Positions 47,989 to 56,686 of a stretch of 64,000 nt of DNA are shown here, piece after piece. Every line of letters begins with the position of its first letter. Position 1 is the stretch's first letter. The notes under the pieces were generated by a model. The model was given only the letters and a program-made list of their open reading frames with translations. It was not told where the DNA came from and made no database searches. Origin of the DNA: Buttiauxella brennerae ATCC 51605 (GTDB taxonomy: Bacteria > Pseudomonadota > Gammaproteobacteria > Enterobacterales > Enterobacteriaceae); assembly GCF_001654925.1 (NCBI RefSeq), contig NZ_LXER01000006.1, forward strand, positions 1-64,000. Direction: 5' to 3'. The position numbers were made by a program, and so were the translations under genes.

Positions 47989-48384
47989 AGGGAAAGCTAC
48001 CTTATATATGTAGGGAAATCCCACTAAGTATTGGTACAAATATCCGTTTACGAAAGGTGAGGTGATTAAAATTTATCCGTTAAAAATGGCTGAGTGACAG
48101 GGAAATGGATGGCCGCCAAAAAACGAAATCAGATTTGAATGGTCTTTTTTTTCAGCTAAAAAGTGGGTATAACGCCTGGTGCTGATGCAATTGCAGGAAA
48201 TACGCAAAAAAACTGACAACTCCTATACATAGCTTGATCAGAAAATGAGTATCATCACGGGAACATTGATTACTGTGCTGCAACTATTAACGCCCGATGG
48301 CGTCTTAGTGATGGCACCTCGCTGTAGCGCTAATGATTTAACTCCTTATGCGATACACACCCATTACGCATAAAGAAGCAGAAA
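47989..48384. other. Intergenic region before the LpxP-like gene
   Basis: The stretch divides the small exported-protein gene from the acyltransferase gene. It is AT-rich at its left side and holds a small inverted repeat, TTATGCG (48346-48352) with CGCATAA (48367-48373), just before the acyltransferase ATG. No coding frame or RNA gene could be supported. Promoters for both flanking genes must lie here. Confidence 0.55.
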
Positions 48385-49311
48385 ATGTCTAGCAAACCGT
48401 TTTTCCGAAAAGATCTCCTTCACCCCCGCTATTGGCTGACCTGGTTTGGTCTGGCCATTTTGTGGCTTTGGGTGCAACTGCCATACCCCGTATTACTGAA
48501 AATGGGCGACATAATTGGCCGGGCATCAATGCGTTTCCTTAAACGCCGGGTTTCTATTGCCCGCCAGAACCTCAAACTTTGCTTCCCACATTATAGCGAC
48601 GAGCAAATTGATAAACTCGTAAAGCAGAATTTCTCCTCGCTGGGGATGGGGTTGATTGAAACGGGCATGGCCTGGTTCTGGTCTGATGCGCGGGTTCGCA
48701 AATGGTTTGATGTCAGCGGACTTGAGCACATCACCGCAGCTTGCGACAAAGGGAAAGGCGTTCTGGCCATCGGCGTGCATTTCATGTCGCTGGAATTAGG
48801 TGGCCGCGTGATGGGCCTTTGCCGACCAATGATGGCGATGTATCGCCCGCATAACAATAAAGCGATGGAGTTTGTGCAAACGCGCGGTCGCTCCCGTTCC
48901 AATAAAGCCATGATCGACAGACGCAACTTAAAAGGCATGGTGAAGGCGCTTAAGTCCGGTGAAGCGGTGTGGTTTGCCCCCGATCAGGATTACGGCCCGA
49001 AAGGCAGTTCATTTGCCCCCTTCTTCGCTGTACCGCAGGCTGCAACCACCAACGGGACTTACACCATTGCCCGTCTGGCAAAGCCCGCACTTCTGACGAT
49101 TGTTCTGTACCGCAAATCTGATGGCTCAGGCTATCAGCTGGTTATTGGGCCAGAAATGGACGATTACCCGCTCGATGATGAACAAGCTGCAGCAGAGTAT
49201 ATGAATCGGAAGATTGAACACGAAATTATGCGTGCACCAGAACAATACCTTTGGTTGCATCGCCGCTTCAAAACCAGGCCCGATGGGGAGCCTAAACTCT
49301 ATACGGTTTAA
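48385..49311 (+). CDS. lpxP: Kdo2-lipid IV(A) acyltransferase, LpxP-like
   Basis: The 308-residue inner-membrane enzyme adds a secondary acyl chain to lipid A; E. coli LpxP is the cold-induced palmitoleoyltransferase. LPLAT features are the N-terminal helix, HPRYWLTWFG, the catalytic HxxxxE as HFMSLELGGR (about residues 132-137), and APDQDYGPKGSSFAPFF. The phrases SDARVRKWFDVSGL and YRPHNNKAMEFVQTRGRSRSNKAM side with LpxP over LpxL. In K-12 lpxP lies far away, so this is either a relocated gene or a second acyltransferase copy. Confidence 0.85.
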   Translation: MSSKPFFRKDLLHPRYWLTWFGLAILWLWVQLPYPVLLKMGDIIGRASMRFLKRRVSIARQNLKLCFPHYSDEQIDKLVKQNFSSLGMGLIETGMAWFWSDARVRKWFDVSGLEHITAACDKGKGVLAIGVHFMSLELGGRVMGLCRPMMAMYRPHNNKAMEFVQTRGRSRSNKAMIDRRNLKGMVKALKSGEAVWFAPDQDYGPKGSSFAPFFAVPQAATTNGTYTIARLAKPALLTIVLYRKSDGSGYQLVIGPEMDDYPLDDEQAAAEYMNRKIEHEIMRAPEQYLWLHRRFKTRPDGEPKLYTV

Positions 49312-49367
49312 TACAAAAACAGGTATGTGCTACGCTCTTTTCTTCTTTATTTGTCGAGAGCGTAATC

Positions 49368-49889
49368 ATGCCTGCCCAACGTGTACTGATGGTTATTGAT
49401 ATGCAGAATGGGGTATTTGAAGCCCCTCGTGTTAACCGCGAAACCTGCACTGCTCGAATTAACCAATTGATCAATGCTGCCGATAAAGTCATTTTCATCC
49501 AGCACACCGAACCAGGGCTTGAGCAGGGGAGTGCGGCGTTTGATCTGTTGCCGGAGTTAATCCAACCCGCTGATGCGCTGTATGTGACCAAAACAGCTTG
49601 TGACGCTTTTTATCGCACGGAACTTGATGATGTACTTAACCACCACAAGATAAACGAATTTGTGGTGTGTGGTTGTGCCACGGATTATTGCGTGGACGCT
49701 ACTATTAAAAACGGTGCCAGTCGCGGATATGCCATGACTGTTGCCCTTGATGCACATACCACAGCAAATCGTCCGGCGGCTCTTGCCGAGGTGTTGATCG
49801 AGCATTACAACGATGTCTGGCGCAACTTTACGATTCCGGGAAACACTCTGCGAGTAAAAACGACCGCAGATATCCTCATCGAGTGGTAA
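49368..49889 (+). CDS. Isochorismatase-family cysteine hydrolase
   Basis: The 173-residue cytosolic protein has the family's Asp-Lys-Cys triad: VLMVIDMQNGVF (Asp about 11), VTKTACDAFY (Lys about 75) and VVCGCATDYCVDATI (Cys about 108-113), the last being the nucleophile region. Members hydrolyse nicotinamide, isochorismate, N-carbamoyl amines and others; the substrate here is not decidable. It is not in this position in K-12. Its ATG at 49368 lies 56 bp after the acyltransferase stop, and its product has no obvious link to the neighbours. Confidence 0.85.
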   Translation: MPAQRVLMVIDMQNGVFEAPRVNRETCTARINQLINAADKVIFIQHTEPGLEQGSAAFDLLPELIQPADALYVTKTACDAFYRTELDDVLNHHKINEFVVCGCATDYCVDATIKNGASRGYAMTVALDAHTTANRPAALAEVLIEHYNDVWRNFTIPGNTLRVKTTADILIEW

Positions 49890-49986
49890 AGCCCTTTAGC
49901 CTGACATCTCTTGATACAACATTAAGCGAGCCATAATGCGTCCGGATGGTCATAACAATAAGAGTTTGTTTTCAGGAGTGTTGTAG

Positions 49987-51204
49987 ATGTTTAAATCGTT
50001 TTTCCCTCGTCCGACAGCCTTTTTTCTGTCGGCTTTTATTTGGGCGATGATCGCCGTTGTTTTCTGGCAGGCTGGCGGAGGCAATTGGCTTGAGCATATA
50101 ACCGGCGCGAGGGGCGAAGTGCCAATCAGTGCTGCTCGTTTCTGGTCGATGGGCTATCTGGTGTTTTACGCCTATTACGCTCTTTGCGTGGGTATGTTTG
50201 CACTATTCTGGTTTATCTACAGCCCGCACCGCTGGCAGTATTGGTCTATCCTCGGCTCCTCGCTGATTATTTTCGTTACCTGGTTCCTGGTGGAAGTGGG
50301 GGTGGCGGTGAATGCATGGTATGCCCCATTCTACGATTTAATCCAGACTGCGCTCAGCTCTCCACATAAAGTGACCATTGAGCAGTTCTATCACGAAGTT
50401 GGCGTATTTCTCGGTATTGCACTGATTGCGGTGATTGTTGGCGTGATGAATAACTTTTTCGTCAGCCACTATGTCTTCCGCTGGCGTACCGCGATGAACG
50501 AATACTACATGGAGAACTGGCAGATGCTGCGCCATATCGAAGGTGCCGCACAGCGTGTGCAGGAAGATACCATGCGCTTTGCCTCCACTCTCGAAGATAT
50601 GGGCGTCAGCTTTATTAACGCGATTATGACGTTAATTGCCTTCCTGCCTGTGTTAGTCACTCTGTCAGCTCACGTTCCTGATTTGCCGATTGTGGGGCAT
50701 ATTCCTTACGGCCTGGTGATTGCTGCCATTATCTGGTCACTTCTGGGAACAGGGTTGCTGGCTGTGGTAGGGATAAAACTGCCAGGGCTTGAGTTCAAAA
50801 ATCAGCGTGTTGAAGCGGCTTATCGTAAAGAGCTGGTGTATGGCGAGGATGACCCAAGTCGCGCTTCTCCACCAACAGTAAAAGAGTTGTTTGATGGCGT
50901 GCGCAGAAACTATTTCCGACTCTATTTCCACTACATGTACTTCAACATTGCCCGTATTCTCTACTTGCAGGTTGATAATGTGTTCGGCTTGTTCCTGCTA
51001 TTCCCATCGATTGTGGCTGGGACTATTACGCTTGGCCTGATGACGCAAATCACCAACGTGTTTGGCCAGGTTCGTGGTTCATTCCAGTATTTGATTAGCT
51101 CGTGGACCACGCTTGTTGAGCTGATGTCTATCTATAAGCGTCTGCGCAGCTTTGAGCGTACGTTGCAGGATATTCCGGTAGAAGCGGCAGGTGAATCGGT
51201 CTAA
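49987..51204 (+). CDS. sbmA: Peptide antibiotic transporter SbmA
   Basis: SbmA is an inner-membrane, proton-driven importer that takes up microcins B17 and J25, bleomycin and proline-rich antimicrobial peptides. The 405 residues (E. coli 406) agree closely: [74 protein letters not shown] and [10 protein letters not shown]. It has the membrane fold of BacA-type transporters without an ATPase domain. In K-12 it is co-transcribed with yaiW; here a terminator and an efflux cassette intervene. Confidence 0.96.
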   Translation: MFKSFFPRPTAFFLSAFIWAMIAVVFWQAGGGNWLEHITGARGEVPISAARFWSMGYLVFYAYYALCVGMFALFWFIYSPHRWQYWSILGSSLIIFVTWFLVEVGVAVNAWYAPFYDLIQTALSSPHKVTIEQFYHEVGVFLGIALIAVIVGVMNNFFVSHYVFRWRTAMNEYYMENWQMLRHIEGAAQRVQEDTMRFASTLEDMGVSFINAIMTLIAFLPVLVTLSAHVPDLPIVGHIPYGLVIAAIIWSLLGTGLLAVVGIKLPGLEFKNQRVEAAYRKELVYGEDDPSRASPPTVKELFDGVRRNYFRLYFHYMYFNIARILYLQVDNVFGLFLLFPSIVAGTITLGLMTQITNVFGQVRGSFQYLISSWTTLVELMSIYKRLRSFERTLQDIPVEAAGESV

Positions 51205-51213
51205 AAAGAAAAG

Positions 51214-51237
51214 CGGGCGGATATATTCCGCCCGTTT
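51214..51237. terminator. Terminator after sbmA
   Basis: CGGGCGGA (51214-51221) and TCCGCCCG (51227-51234) form an 8-bp GC-rich stem with a 5-nt loop; A residues precede and TTT follows, so it can act on both convergent genes. Confidence 0.78.
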
Positions 51238-51240
51238 GAT

Positions 51241-52776
51241 TTAATGCCCCGCAGATGGCGCGCTCGGCGCACCCGAGCGAACAAACGGTGGCCGTGCGAA
51301 CCAGATAACTAAAATCAGCGCCATAAATCCCCAGCCTAAAATCCAGAAGTAGTCGATGGTCGACATCATGTAAGCCTGCTGCTCAATAGTTTTATCGACA
51401 AACGCCAGATGCTGCTGCGTCGCACCACCCATCTTATCCAGATAATCCACCGCAGACGGGTTATAAATCGACACGCTTTCGGTCAGGTTTGCATGGTGGA
51501 AGACCTCACGGCGTGACCAAATCCAGGTTGTCAGCGATGAAGCAAACGAGCCGCCCAGCACGCGGAAGAAGGTTGCCAGACCGGAACCTTCTGCCACTTG
51601 TGCGCCATTCAGGTTCGACAACACAATCGTAGTAATCGGCATAAAGAAGAAGGCTACGCCAATCCCCATAAACAGCTGCACTTCAGCGATGGTGCGGAAA
51701 TCGACATCGGTGTTGAACTGCGCACGGATAAGGCACGAGGCACCCATGGTCAGGAACGACAGCGAAGCCAGAATACGCAAGTCGAACTTGCTGGCGTAGC
51801 GCCCGATAATCGGCGTCATCATCAGCGGCAGCACGCCCATTGGTGCGGCGGCAAGCCCGGCCCAAATCGCCGTGTAGCCCATCTGTGTTTGCAGCCACTG
51901 CGGCAAAATAATGTTGATGGCGAAGAATGCTGCGTAGCCCAGCGTCAGCGAAATCGTACCGATGGCAAAGTTGCGGTCCTTGAACAGACGCAGGTTAACA
52001 ATCGGATGGCGTTCACCCAGCTCCCAGATAACAAACGACACCAGCGAAATCACCGAGATCGTCGACATAATAATAATGTGCGACGAGGCAAACCAGTCGA
52101 GATCGTTGCCCTTATCCAGCACCACCTGCAGCAGCCCAACGCCCATCACCAGCAGCGCAATACCGATATAGTCAATTGGCGCGTGGGTGGTGGTTTCTTC
52201 GCGGGCACGTAATTGCGTCCAGACGACTATCGAAGCAAAAATCCCGATCGGCACGTTGATATAGAAGATCCACGGCCACGAGTAGTTATCCGTTATCCAG
52301 CCACCGGTAATCGGCCCCACGATTGGCGCAACTACCGTCACCATCGACAGCAGCGCCAGCGCCATACTGCGTTTGCTGGAAGGGAAGATAACCAGCAGCA
52401 GTGTCTGACACATCGGGAACATTGGCCCGGCGAAAAAACCCTGCAACGCGCGGAAGATAATCAGCTCTGTCATGCTGTGGGCAAAGCCGCACAGGAACGA
52501 GGTCAGGGTGAACATCACAACCGAGCCGATAAACAGTTTTAACTGCCCGAAACGCCGGGTAAACCAGCCGGTGAGCGGCAGGGCAATGGCATTACACACC
52601 GCAAACGAAGTGATAACCCACGTTCCCTGATCCGCACTGACGCCCAGGTTACCAGCGATAGTCGGCAGCGCTACGTTGGCGATGGTGGAGTCCAGCACCT
52701 GCATGAAGGTCGCCAGCGATAGCGCGAGCACCGCCAGCCACATATTGGGAGGCGTAAATGCGGCTTTATCTTGCAT
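51241..52776 (-). CDS. EmrB-like MFS multidrug exporter (DHA2 family)
   Basis: The 511-residue protein has 14 predicted membrane segments and the DHA2/EmrB signatures: NMWLAVLALSLATFMQVLDSTIANVALPTIAG at the start, GWFTRRFGQLKLFIGS (motif A), RALQGFFAGPMFPM and VGPITGGWITDNYSWPWIFYINVP. EmrB proteins work with an EmrA adaptor and TolC to expel hydrophobic drugs from the cell. The upstream EmrA-like gene is 10 bp away and a MarR gene precedes it, the emrRAB plan. It is not orthologous to K-12 emrB by position. Substrate unknown. Confidence 0.92.
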   Translation of the reverse strand: MQDKAAFTPPNMWLAVLALSLATFMQVLDSTIANVALPTIAGNLGVSADQGTWVITSFAVCNAIALPLTGWFTRRFGQLKLFIGSVVMFTLTSFLCGFAHSMTELIIFRALQGFFAGPMFPMCQTLLLVIFPSSKRSMALALLSMVTVVAPIVGPITGGWITDNYSWPWIFYINVPIGIFASIVVWTQLRAREETTTHAPIDYIGIALLVMGVGLLQVVLDKGNDLDWFASSHIIIMSTISVISLVSFVIWELGERHPIVNLRLFKDRNFAIGTISLTLGYAAFFAINIILPQWLQTQMGYTAIWAGLAAAPMGVLPLMMTPIIGRYASKFDLRILASLSFLTMGASCLIRAQFNTDVDFRTIAEVQLFMGIGVAFFFMPITTIVLSNLNGAQVAEGSGLATFFRVLGGSFASSLTTWIWSRREVFHHANLTESVSIYNPSAVDYLDKMGGATQQHLAFVDKTIEQQAYMMSTIDYFWILGWGFMALILVIWFARPPFVRSGAPSAPSAGH

Positions 52777-52786
52777 AACGTCTCTC

Positions 52787-53965
52787 TTAATGGGCGTTCA
52801 CGGCTGCCGCATTGCTGTTGTCATGAAGGATTTTTGCCACCAGTTTATCAGCGGCTTCCAGCGAGTCCTTGTAGACATCAGTGGTAAAGCGCGGTGTGCT
52901 AACTGTTTGTTGTGGCAGTAAGTGTCCGTCTACATTGCGGATATCCACTTGTGCGTTCATCGACAAACCAATGCGCAGCGGGTGTTTCTGCATGTCATGG
53001 GGATCGAGAGTGATACGCACAGGCAAACGCTGAACGATTTTGATCCAGTTGCCGCTGGCGTTCTGCGCCGGCAGTAAAGAGAATGCACTGCCGGTACCGA
53101 TACCCAGGCTCTCGATGGTTCCGTGGTATTCAACATCATCACCGTAGAGATCGGCATTCAGCGTGACTTTTTGCCCAAGACGCATCGTATTCATCTGGCT
53201 TTCTTTGAAGTTGGCATCCACCCAAACTTCATTCAGCGGCACGATGGCAAGCAATGTCGTGCCGGAAGTCACACGCATCCCTAACTGCACGGCGCGTTTA
53301 GCGACATAACCACTCACTGGCGCGACAATAGTGGTGCGTGAATTATCAAGATAACGCTGGCGAAGTGTCGCTACGGCAGTTTTGATTTCCGGATGGCTAT
53401 CAATAACGGTGTCGTCGACCATGGCAATATTGGTGCGCAACGCTTGTTGAGCGGCAGCCAAATCACTTTGTGCGCTGGCTACGGCATCGCGGTAATGCGA
53501 AAGATCTTCTGCCGCGATGGCGCCCGTGGAGAAAATTTTCTGGCGTCGTGCATAGTCATTTTGCGCCGTTTGCAAGGCGACCTGTTTTGCGGCGACCTGT
53601 GCACGGTAATTATCAGCGGTACTGTATAAACCGCGAACCTGGCGCACGGTGTTGGCAAGGCTGGCTTCAGCCTGCTGGAGCGCAATCCTGGTGTCGCTTG
53701 GGTCAAGCAGCACCAACGGCTGGCCCTTCTCGACGAAATCCCCTTCATCTGCCGTCACCTGAGTGACTGTGCCACTGATTTGCGGCGTGAGCGCAACCTG
53801 GTTGCCATTCACATAGGCATCATCGGTCGACTCGTAATAACGGCCATATAAGAAATACCAGGCGAGGCAACCCGCGGCAGCCAGCACAAGAATCAGTAAT
53901 AAAATAATAAAGTTACGTTTGCGTTTACTGCTTCGCTGAACGTGTACTTCTGGAGTGGTTTCCAT
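52787..53965 (-). CDS. EmrA-like membrane fusion protein (HlyD family)
   Basis: The 392-residue periplasmic adaptor links the inner-membrane exporter to an outer-membrane channel. An N-terminal cytoplasmic stub and helix (RNFIILLLILVLAAAGCLAWYF) are followed by the biotinyl-like barrel YVNGNQVALTPQISGTVTQV, a long alpha-hairpin (about residues 100-200, rich in Ala and Gln) and the GYVAKRAVQLGMRVTSGTTLLAIVPL segment of EmrA proteins. It overlaps neither neighbour: MarR gene 24 bp upstream, exporter gene 10 bp downstream, so the three form one operon. Confidence 0.92.
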   Translation of the reverse strand: METTPEVHVQRSSKRKRNFIILLLILVLAAAGCLAWYFLYGRYYESTDDAYVNGNQVALTPQISGTVTQVTADEGDFVEKGQPLVLLDPSDTRIALQQAEASLANTVRQVRGLYSTADNYRAQVAAKQVALQTAQNDYARRQKIFSTGAIAAEDLSHYRDAVASAQSDLAAAQQALRTNIAMVDDTVIDSHPEIKTAVATLRQRYLDNSRTTIVAPVSGYVAKRAVQLGMRVTSGTTLLAIVPLNEVWVDANFKESQMNTMRLGQKVTLNADLYGDDVEYHGTIESLGIGTGSAFSLLPAQNASGNWIKIVQRLPVRITLDPHDMQKHPLRIGLSMNAQVDIRNVDGHLLPQQTVSTPRFTTDVYKDSLEAADKLVAKILHDNSNAAAVNAH

Positions 53966-53989
53966 TTTTTAGCCTTTATAGCAACAGTG

Positions 53990-54445
53990 TTAGCGATGTG
54001 GTGCAGTAATTTCATCCGGCAGCATTTTGGTGATCAAATTGACCAGTTGCCGGGATTCGTCTGGAGTGAGCCGGGCGGTGAGATCGCTGATGATTGATGC
54101 CAGCGCTTCATTTTGAAAATGGTCGCAAATCACCTGACCTTTGCCGGTCAGAGCCAGAATCACCTGGCGTTTATCTTGTGGATTAGGGCTGCGGATAATC
54201 AGTTCACGTTTAACCATGCGGTCAACCATGCGGCTCATGGCGCCTGCATCCATCACCAGTGTTTTGCTGATCTCAACCGGGCTGGTTACGCCCTTATAAA
54301 TATTAATCAGCACTTTAAATTGCGCTGCGGTGATATCCATACCCGAAAAGTACTGGCTGATGAGCTGGTCTTTGAACTGGTTCGCAAGGTGGATAAGCAA
54401 ACCAAGATGGAATTTGTTGTCGATAATACCCGGATGGTTATTCAT
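53990..54445 (-). CDS. MarR-family regulator of the efflux cassette
   Basis: The 151-residue protein has the MarR winged-helix fold: LIHLANQFKDQLISQYFSG, MDITAAQFKVLINIYKG, SPVEISKTLVMDAGAMSRMVDRMVKRELIIRSPNPQDKRQVILALTGKG with the wing motif. The start at ATG 54445 is preferred because an in-frame extension runs through a perfect 15-bp palindrome just upstream that is surely regulatory DNA. Like EmrR it probably represses its own operon, and a drug ligand would release it. Family function is sure; ligand is unknown. Confidence 0.9.
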   Translation of the reverse strand: MNNHPGIIDNKFHLGLLIHLANQFKDQLISQYFSGMDITAAQFKVLINIYKGVTSPVEISKTLVMDAGAMSRMVDRMVKRELIIRSPNPQDKRQVILALTGKGQVICDHFQNEALASIISDLTARLTPDESRQLVNLITKMLPDEITAPHR

Positions 54446-54452
54446 GATATTT

Positions 54453-54490
54453 GCCTGGTCAGTAATTACATTTGAAATTACTGACCAGGC
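54453..54490. promoter_or_regulatory. Palindromic operator of the MarR-EmrAB cassette
   Basis: GCCTGGTCAGTAATT (54453-54467) and AATTACTGACCAGGC (54476-54490) are a perfect 15-bp inverted repeat with an 8-bp spacer (ACATTTGA). It begins 7 bp upstream of the MarR start codon. Its length, perfect symmetry and place make it the likely binding site of the MarR protein. Confidence 0.78.
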
Positions 54491-54649
54491 AACCAAGTGT
54501 CAAGTTTATGTCAAGAAGATCGCACTTTATGTCAGCGAGCAAGAGGCTTTGCCCTGGTATTTAAATGCCAATCAGGGATATTCCGCTATCGCGCTGAGTG
54601 AAAAAATGGCAGGGTTGTAGCGTCTGATTTTTAAGAAGAAAGGGATGTT

Positions 54650-55762
54650 ATGACGCTCACTATTTCCAGGCCTCCACGTTCAGCTATTTGTCTGAGCTTT
54701 CTGGCTATGATGGTACTGGCAGGCTGTACCACCAAAACAACGACGCCTTCGGTTTCAGAAACTAAAAAACCCGTTGATGTTGAAACTGTAGTGAAGCAGA
54801 AAATTCCTGCCAGCGTAAAAGATCGCAACAGCTGGGCGAAAGATTTGGCGACTACCTTTAAAAGCCAGAATATTGCGCCAGACGAAGAAAATATCTGCTC
54901 GGTACTGGCCGTGGCACAGCAGGAGTCCAATCTGGTTGCCGACCCGGCAGTGCCCAATTTGAATAAAATTGCCTGGAAAGAAATCGACCGTCGTGCTGAA
55001 AAAATGCATATCCCTGTGTTTTTAGTTCACACCGCTTTATTAATCAAATCGCCAAATGGCAAAAGTTACAGCGAGCGCCTGGATACGGTGAAAACAGAAG
55101 GGCAGTTGAGCGCGATTTTTGATGACTTCATCGACATGGTGCCGATGGGGCAAAAACTCTTTGGCAACCTGAATCCGGTACACACTGGCGGGCCGATGCA
55201 AGTCAGCATTGCTTTTGCTGAGCAGCACACCAGCGGCTACCCGTGGAAGATGGAAGGCACTGTTCGCCAGGAAGTCTTCACCCGGCGTGGTGGATTATGG
55301 TTTGGCACCTACCATTTGCTGAACTACCCGGCGAATTATACTCAACCGTTATACCGTTTCGCTGATTTCAACGCCGGATGGTATGCCAGCCGCAATGCGG
55401 CATTCCAGAGTGCGGTGAGCAAAGCTACCGGTGTAAAACTGGCGTTAGATGGCGACTTGATTCTGTATGACACCGATAAAGCAGGTAGCACTGAACTGGC
55501 GGTCAGGAAACTGGCGGGCAAGCTTGATATGAGCGAAAGCCAAATTCACCGTGCGCTGCAAAAAGGTGACAGTATCGACTTTGAAAAAACGGATTTATAT
55601 CAGCAGGTTTATGCGATAGCGGAGAAGAAAGCTGGCAAAAAATTGCCGCGAGAAATGTTGCCGGGAATTACGCTGGAAAGCCCGAAAATTACCCGTAATC
55701 TGACGACTGCATGGTTTGCTAAACGTGTCGATGAGCGGCGTGCGGCGTGCATGAAACTATAA
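54650..55762 (+). CDS. yaiW: Surface/outer-membrane lipoprotein YaiW (DUF1615)
   Basis: The 370-residue lipoprotein has a lipobox (MMVLAGC, Cys26) and the DUF1615 body with FADFNAGWYASRNAAFQSAVSKATG and a C-terminal ITRNLTTAWFAKRVDERRAACMKL. E. coli YaiW cooperates with SbmA in uptake of proline-rich peptides. In K-12 it directly follows sbmA; here it sits 3.4 kb away behind the efflux cassette and must use its own promoter. GAAAGGG precedes the ATG. Confidence 0.93.
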   Translation: MTLTISRPPRSAICLSFLAMMVLAGCTTKTTTPSVSETKKPVDVETVVKQKIPASVKDRNSWAKDLATTFKSQNIAPDEENICSVLAVAQQESNLVADPAVPNLNKIAWKEIDRRAEKMHIPVFLVHTALLIKSPNGKSYSERLDTVKTEGQLSAIFDDFIDMVPMGQKLFGNLNPVHTGGPMQVSIAFAEQHTSGYPWKMEGTVRQEVFTRRGGLWFGTYHLLNYPANYTQPLYRFADFNAGWYASRNAAFQSAVSKATGVKLALDGDLILYDTDKAGSTELAVRKLAGKLDMSESQIHRALQKGDSIDFEKTDLYQQVYAIAEKKAGKKLPREMLPGITLESPKITRNLTTAWFAKRVDERRAACMKL

Positions 55763-55852
55763 ATGGGTTAGGTAAGAAAGAATCGCGTAAGCGACATCAG
55801 TTTTTATTATTGAAGCTGATGCCGCTGCGTTAATGAGACTGGCGGAAGAGAT

Positions 55853-56179
55853 TTAGAAATGATGGCGGTGGTAGAATTTCATCACCAGACTCACCACGCC
55901 CAGTAGCACGCAACCGGCGAGAAACGGCACCAGACCAAACACGGTGCTCACCGCGAACCCCATTTCAATGCGTGGGCGCGTGGCATCATTACCCTGGGCA
56001 AGGTGTTCAAGCACGCCAGGGGCGCGAGCCATTAAACTCAGAATCTGCATCCCGGCCCAAAAGCAGAGCAAAATGAATGCGGCGTAAGCCAGATTACTCT
56101 GGGTAGATCCCTCTGCTTTCGTTGTTGAAACCGTGGTTATTACAGGAACAACCTGTTTCGACAAACTCATATCAGCCAT
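55853..56179 (-). CDS. yaiY: Inner-membrane protein YaiY (DUF2755)
   Basis: The 108-residue protein has two membrane helices (about 30-50, LAYAAFILLCFWAGMQILSLM, and 75-98, STVFGLVPFLAGCVLLGVVSL) and resembles E. coli YaiY in length and the APGVLEHL-RPRIEMG stretch between them. Function is unknown. GGGAGGTC precedes the start; the ATG at 56179 is used rather than the GTG before it. It is transcribed away from yaiZ. Confidence 0.88.
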   Translation of the reverse strand: MADMSLSKQVVPVITTVSTTKAEGSTQSNLAYAAFILLCFWAGMQILSLMARAPGVLEHLAQGNDATRPRIEMGFAVSTVFGLVPFLAGCVLLGVVSLVMKFYHRHHF

Positions 56180-56452
56180 CACGACCTCCCATGCAACAGT
56201 AAAACAAATCAGGCTTCGGCCTGGTCGTTCAATTGGGTTGAGTTTGGCAGGTCATATTGTTTGTCAATATCAGATTGTTGGTAATTTCACGTGCGGAATG
56301 CTCCTGGATTGCGAATATATGTTTGTGATCACATATTTGTAACTTAGGTGAAATTTTCGTAACAATATCCCGTGAGAGACGCATTAACGTGCGGTTTATC
56401 GCCACGGCCTGTGCCACAATAAGTCCTCTTTTTTGTCCTGACGGATTACACC

Positions 56453-56683
56453 ATGCCTGCGAAAACATTGACCTTGAAAATGCGCCGTGACTGGCACTAT
56501 TACGCCGTAGCAATTGGCCTGATCTTTATTCTGAATGGTGTGATTGGTTTGCTGGGGTTTAAAACGGAAGGCTGGCAGAACTACGCCGTTGGGCTGGTGA
56601 CCTGGGTTATTTGTTTCTGGATTGCCGGGTTTATTATTCGCCGTCGCCCGGAACCCGAAGCTCCGGAGACAGCGAAAGAGTAG
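56453..56683 (+). CDS. yaiZ: Small membrane protein YaiZ (DUF2754)
   Basis: The 76-residue protein matches E. coli YaiZ: RRDWHYYAVAIGLIFILNGVIGLLGF, then a second helix AVGLVTWVICFWIAGFIIRRR and an acidic tail. Function is unknown. It ends 3 bp before the end of convergent ddlA. The start ATG follows a weak ribosome site; a shorter form beginning at MRRDWHYY is possible. Confidence 0.88.
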   Translation: MPAKTLTLKMRRDWHYYAVAIGLIFILNGVIGLLGFKTEGWQNYAVGLVTWVICFWIAGFIIRRRPEPEAPETAKE

Positions 56684-56686
56684 CGC

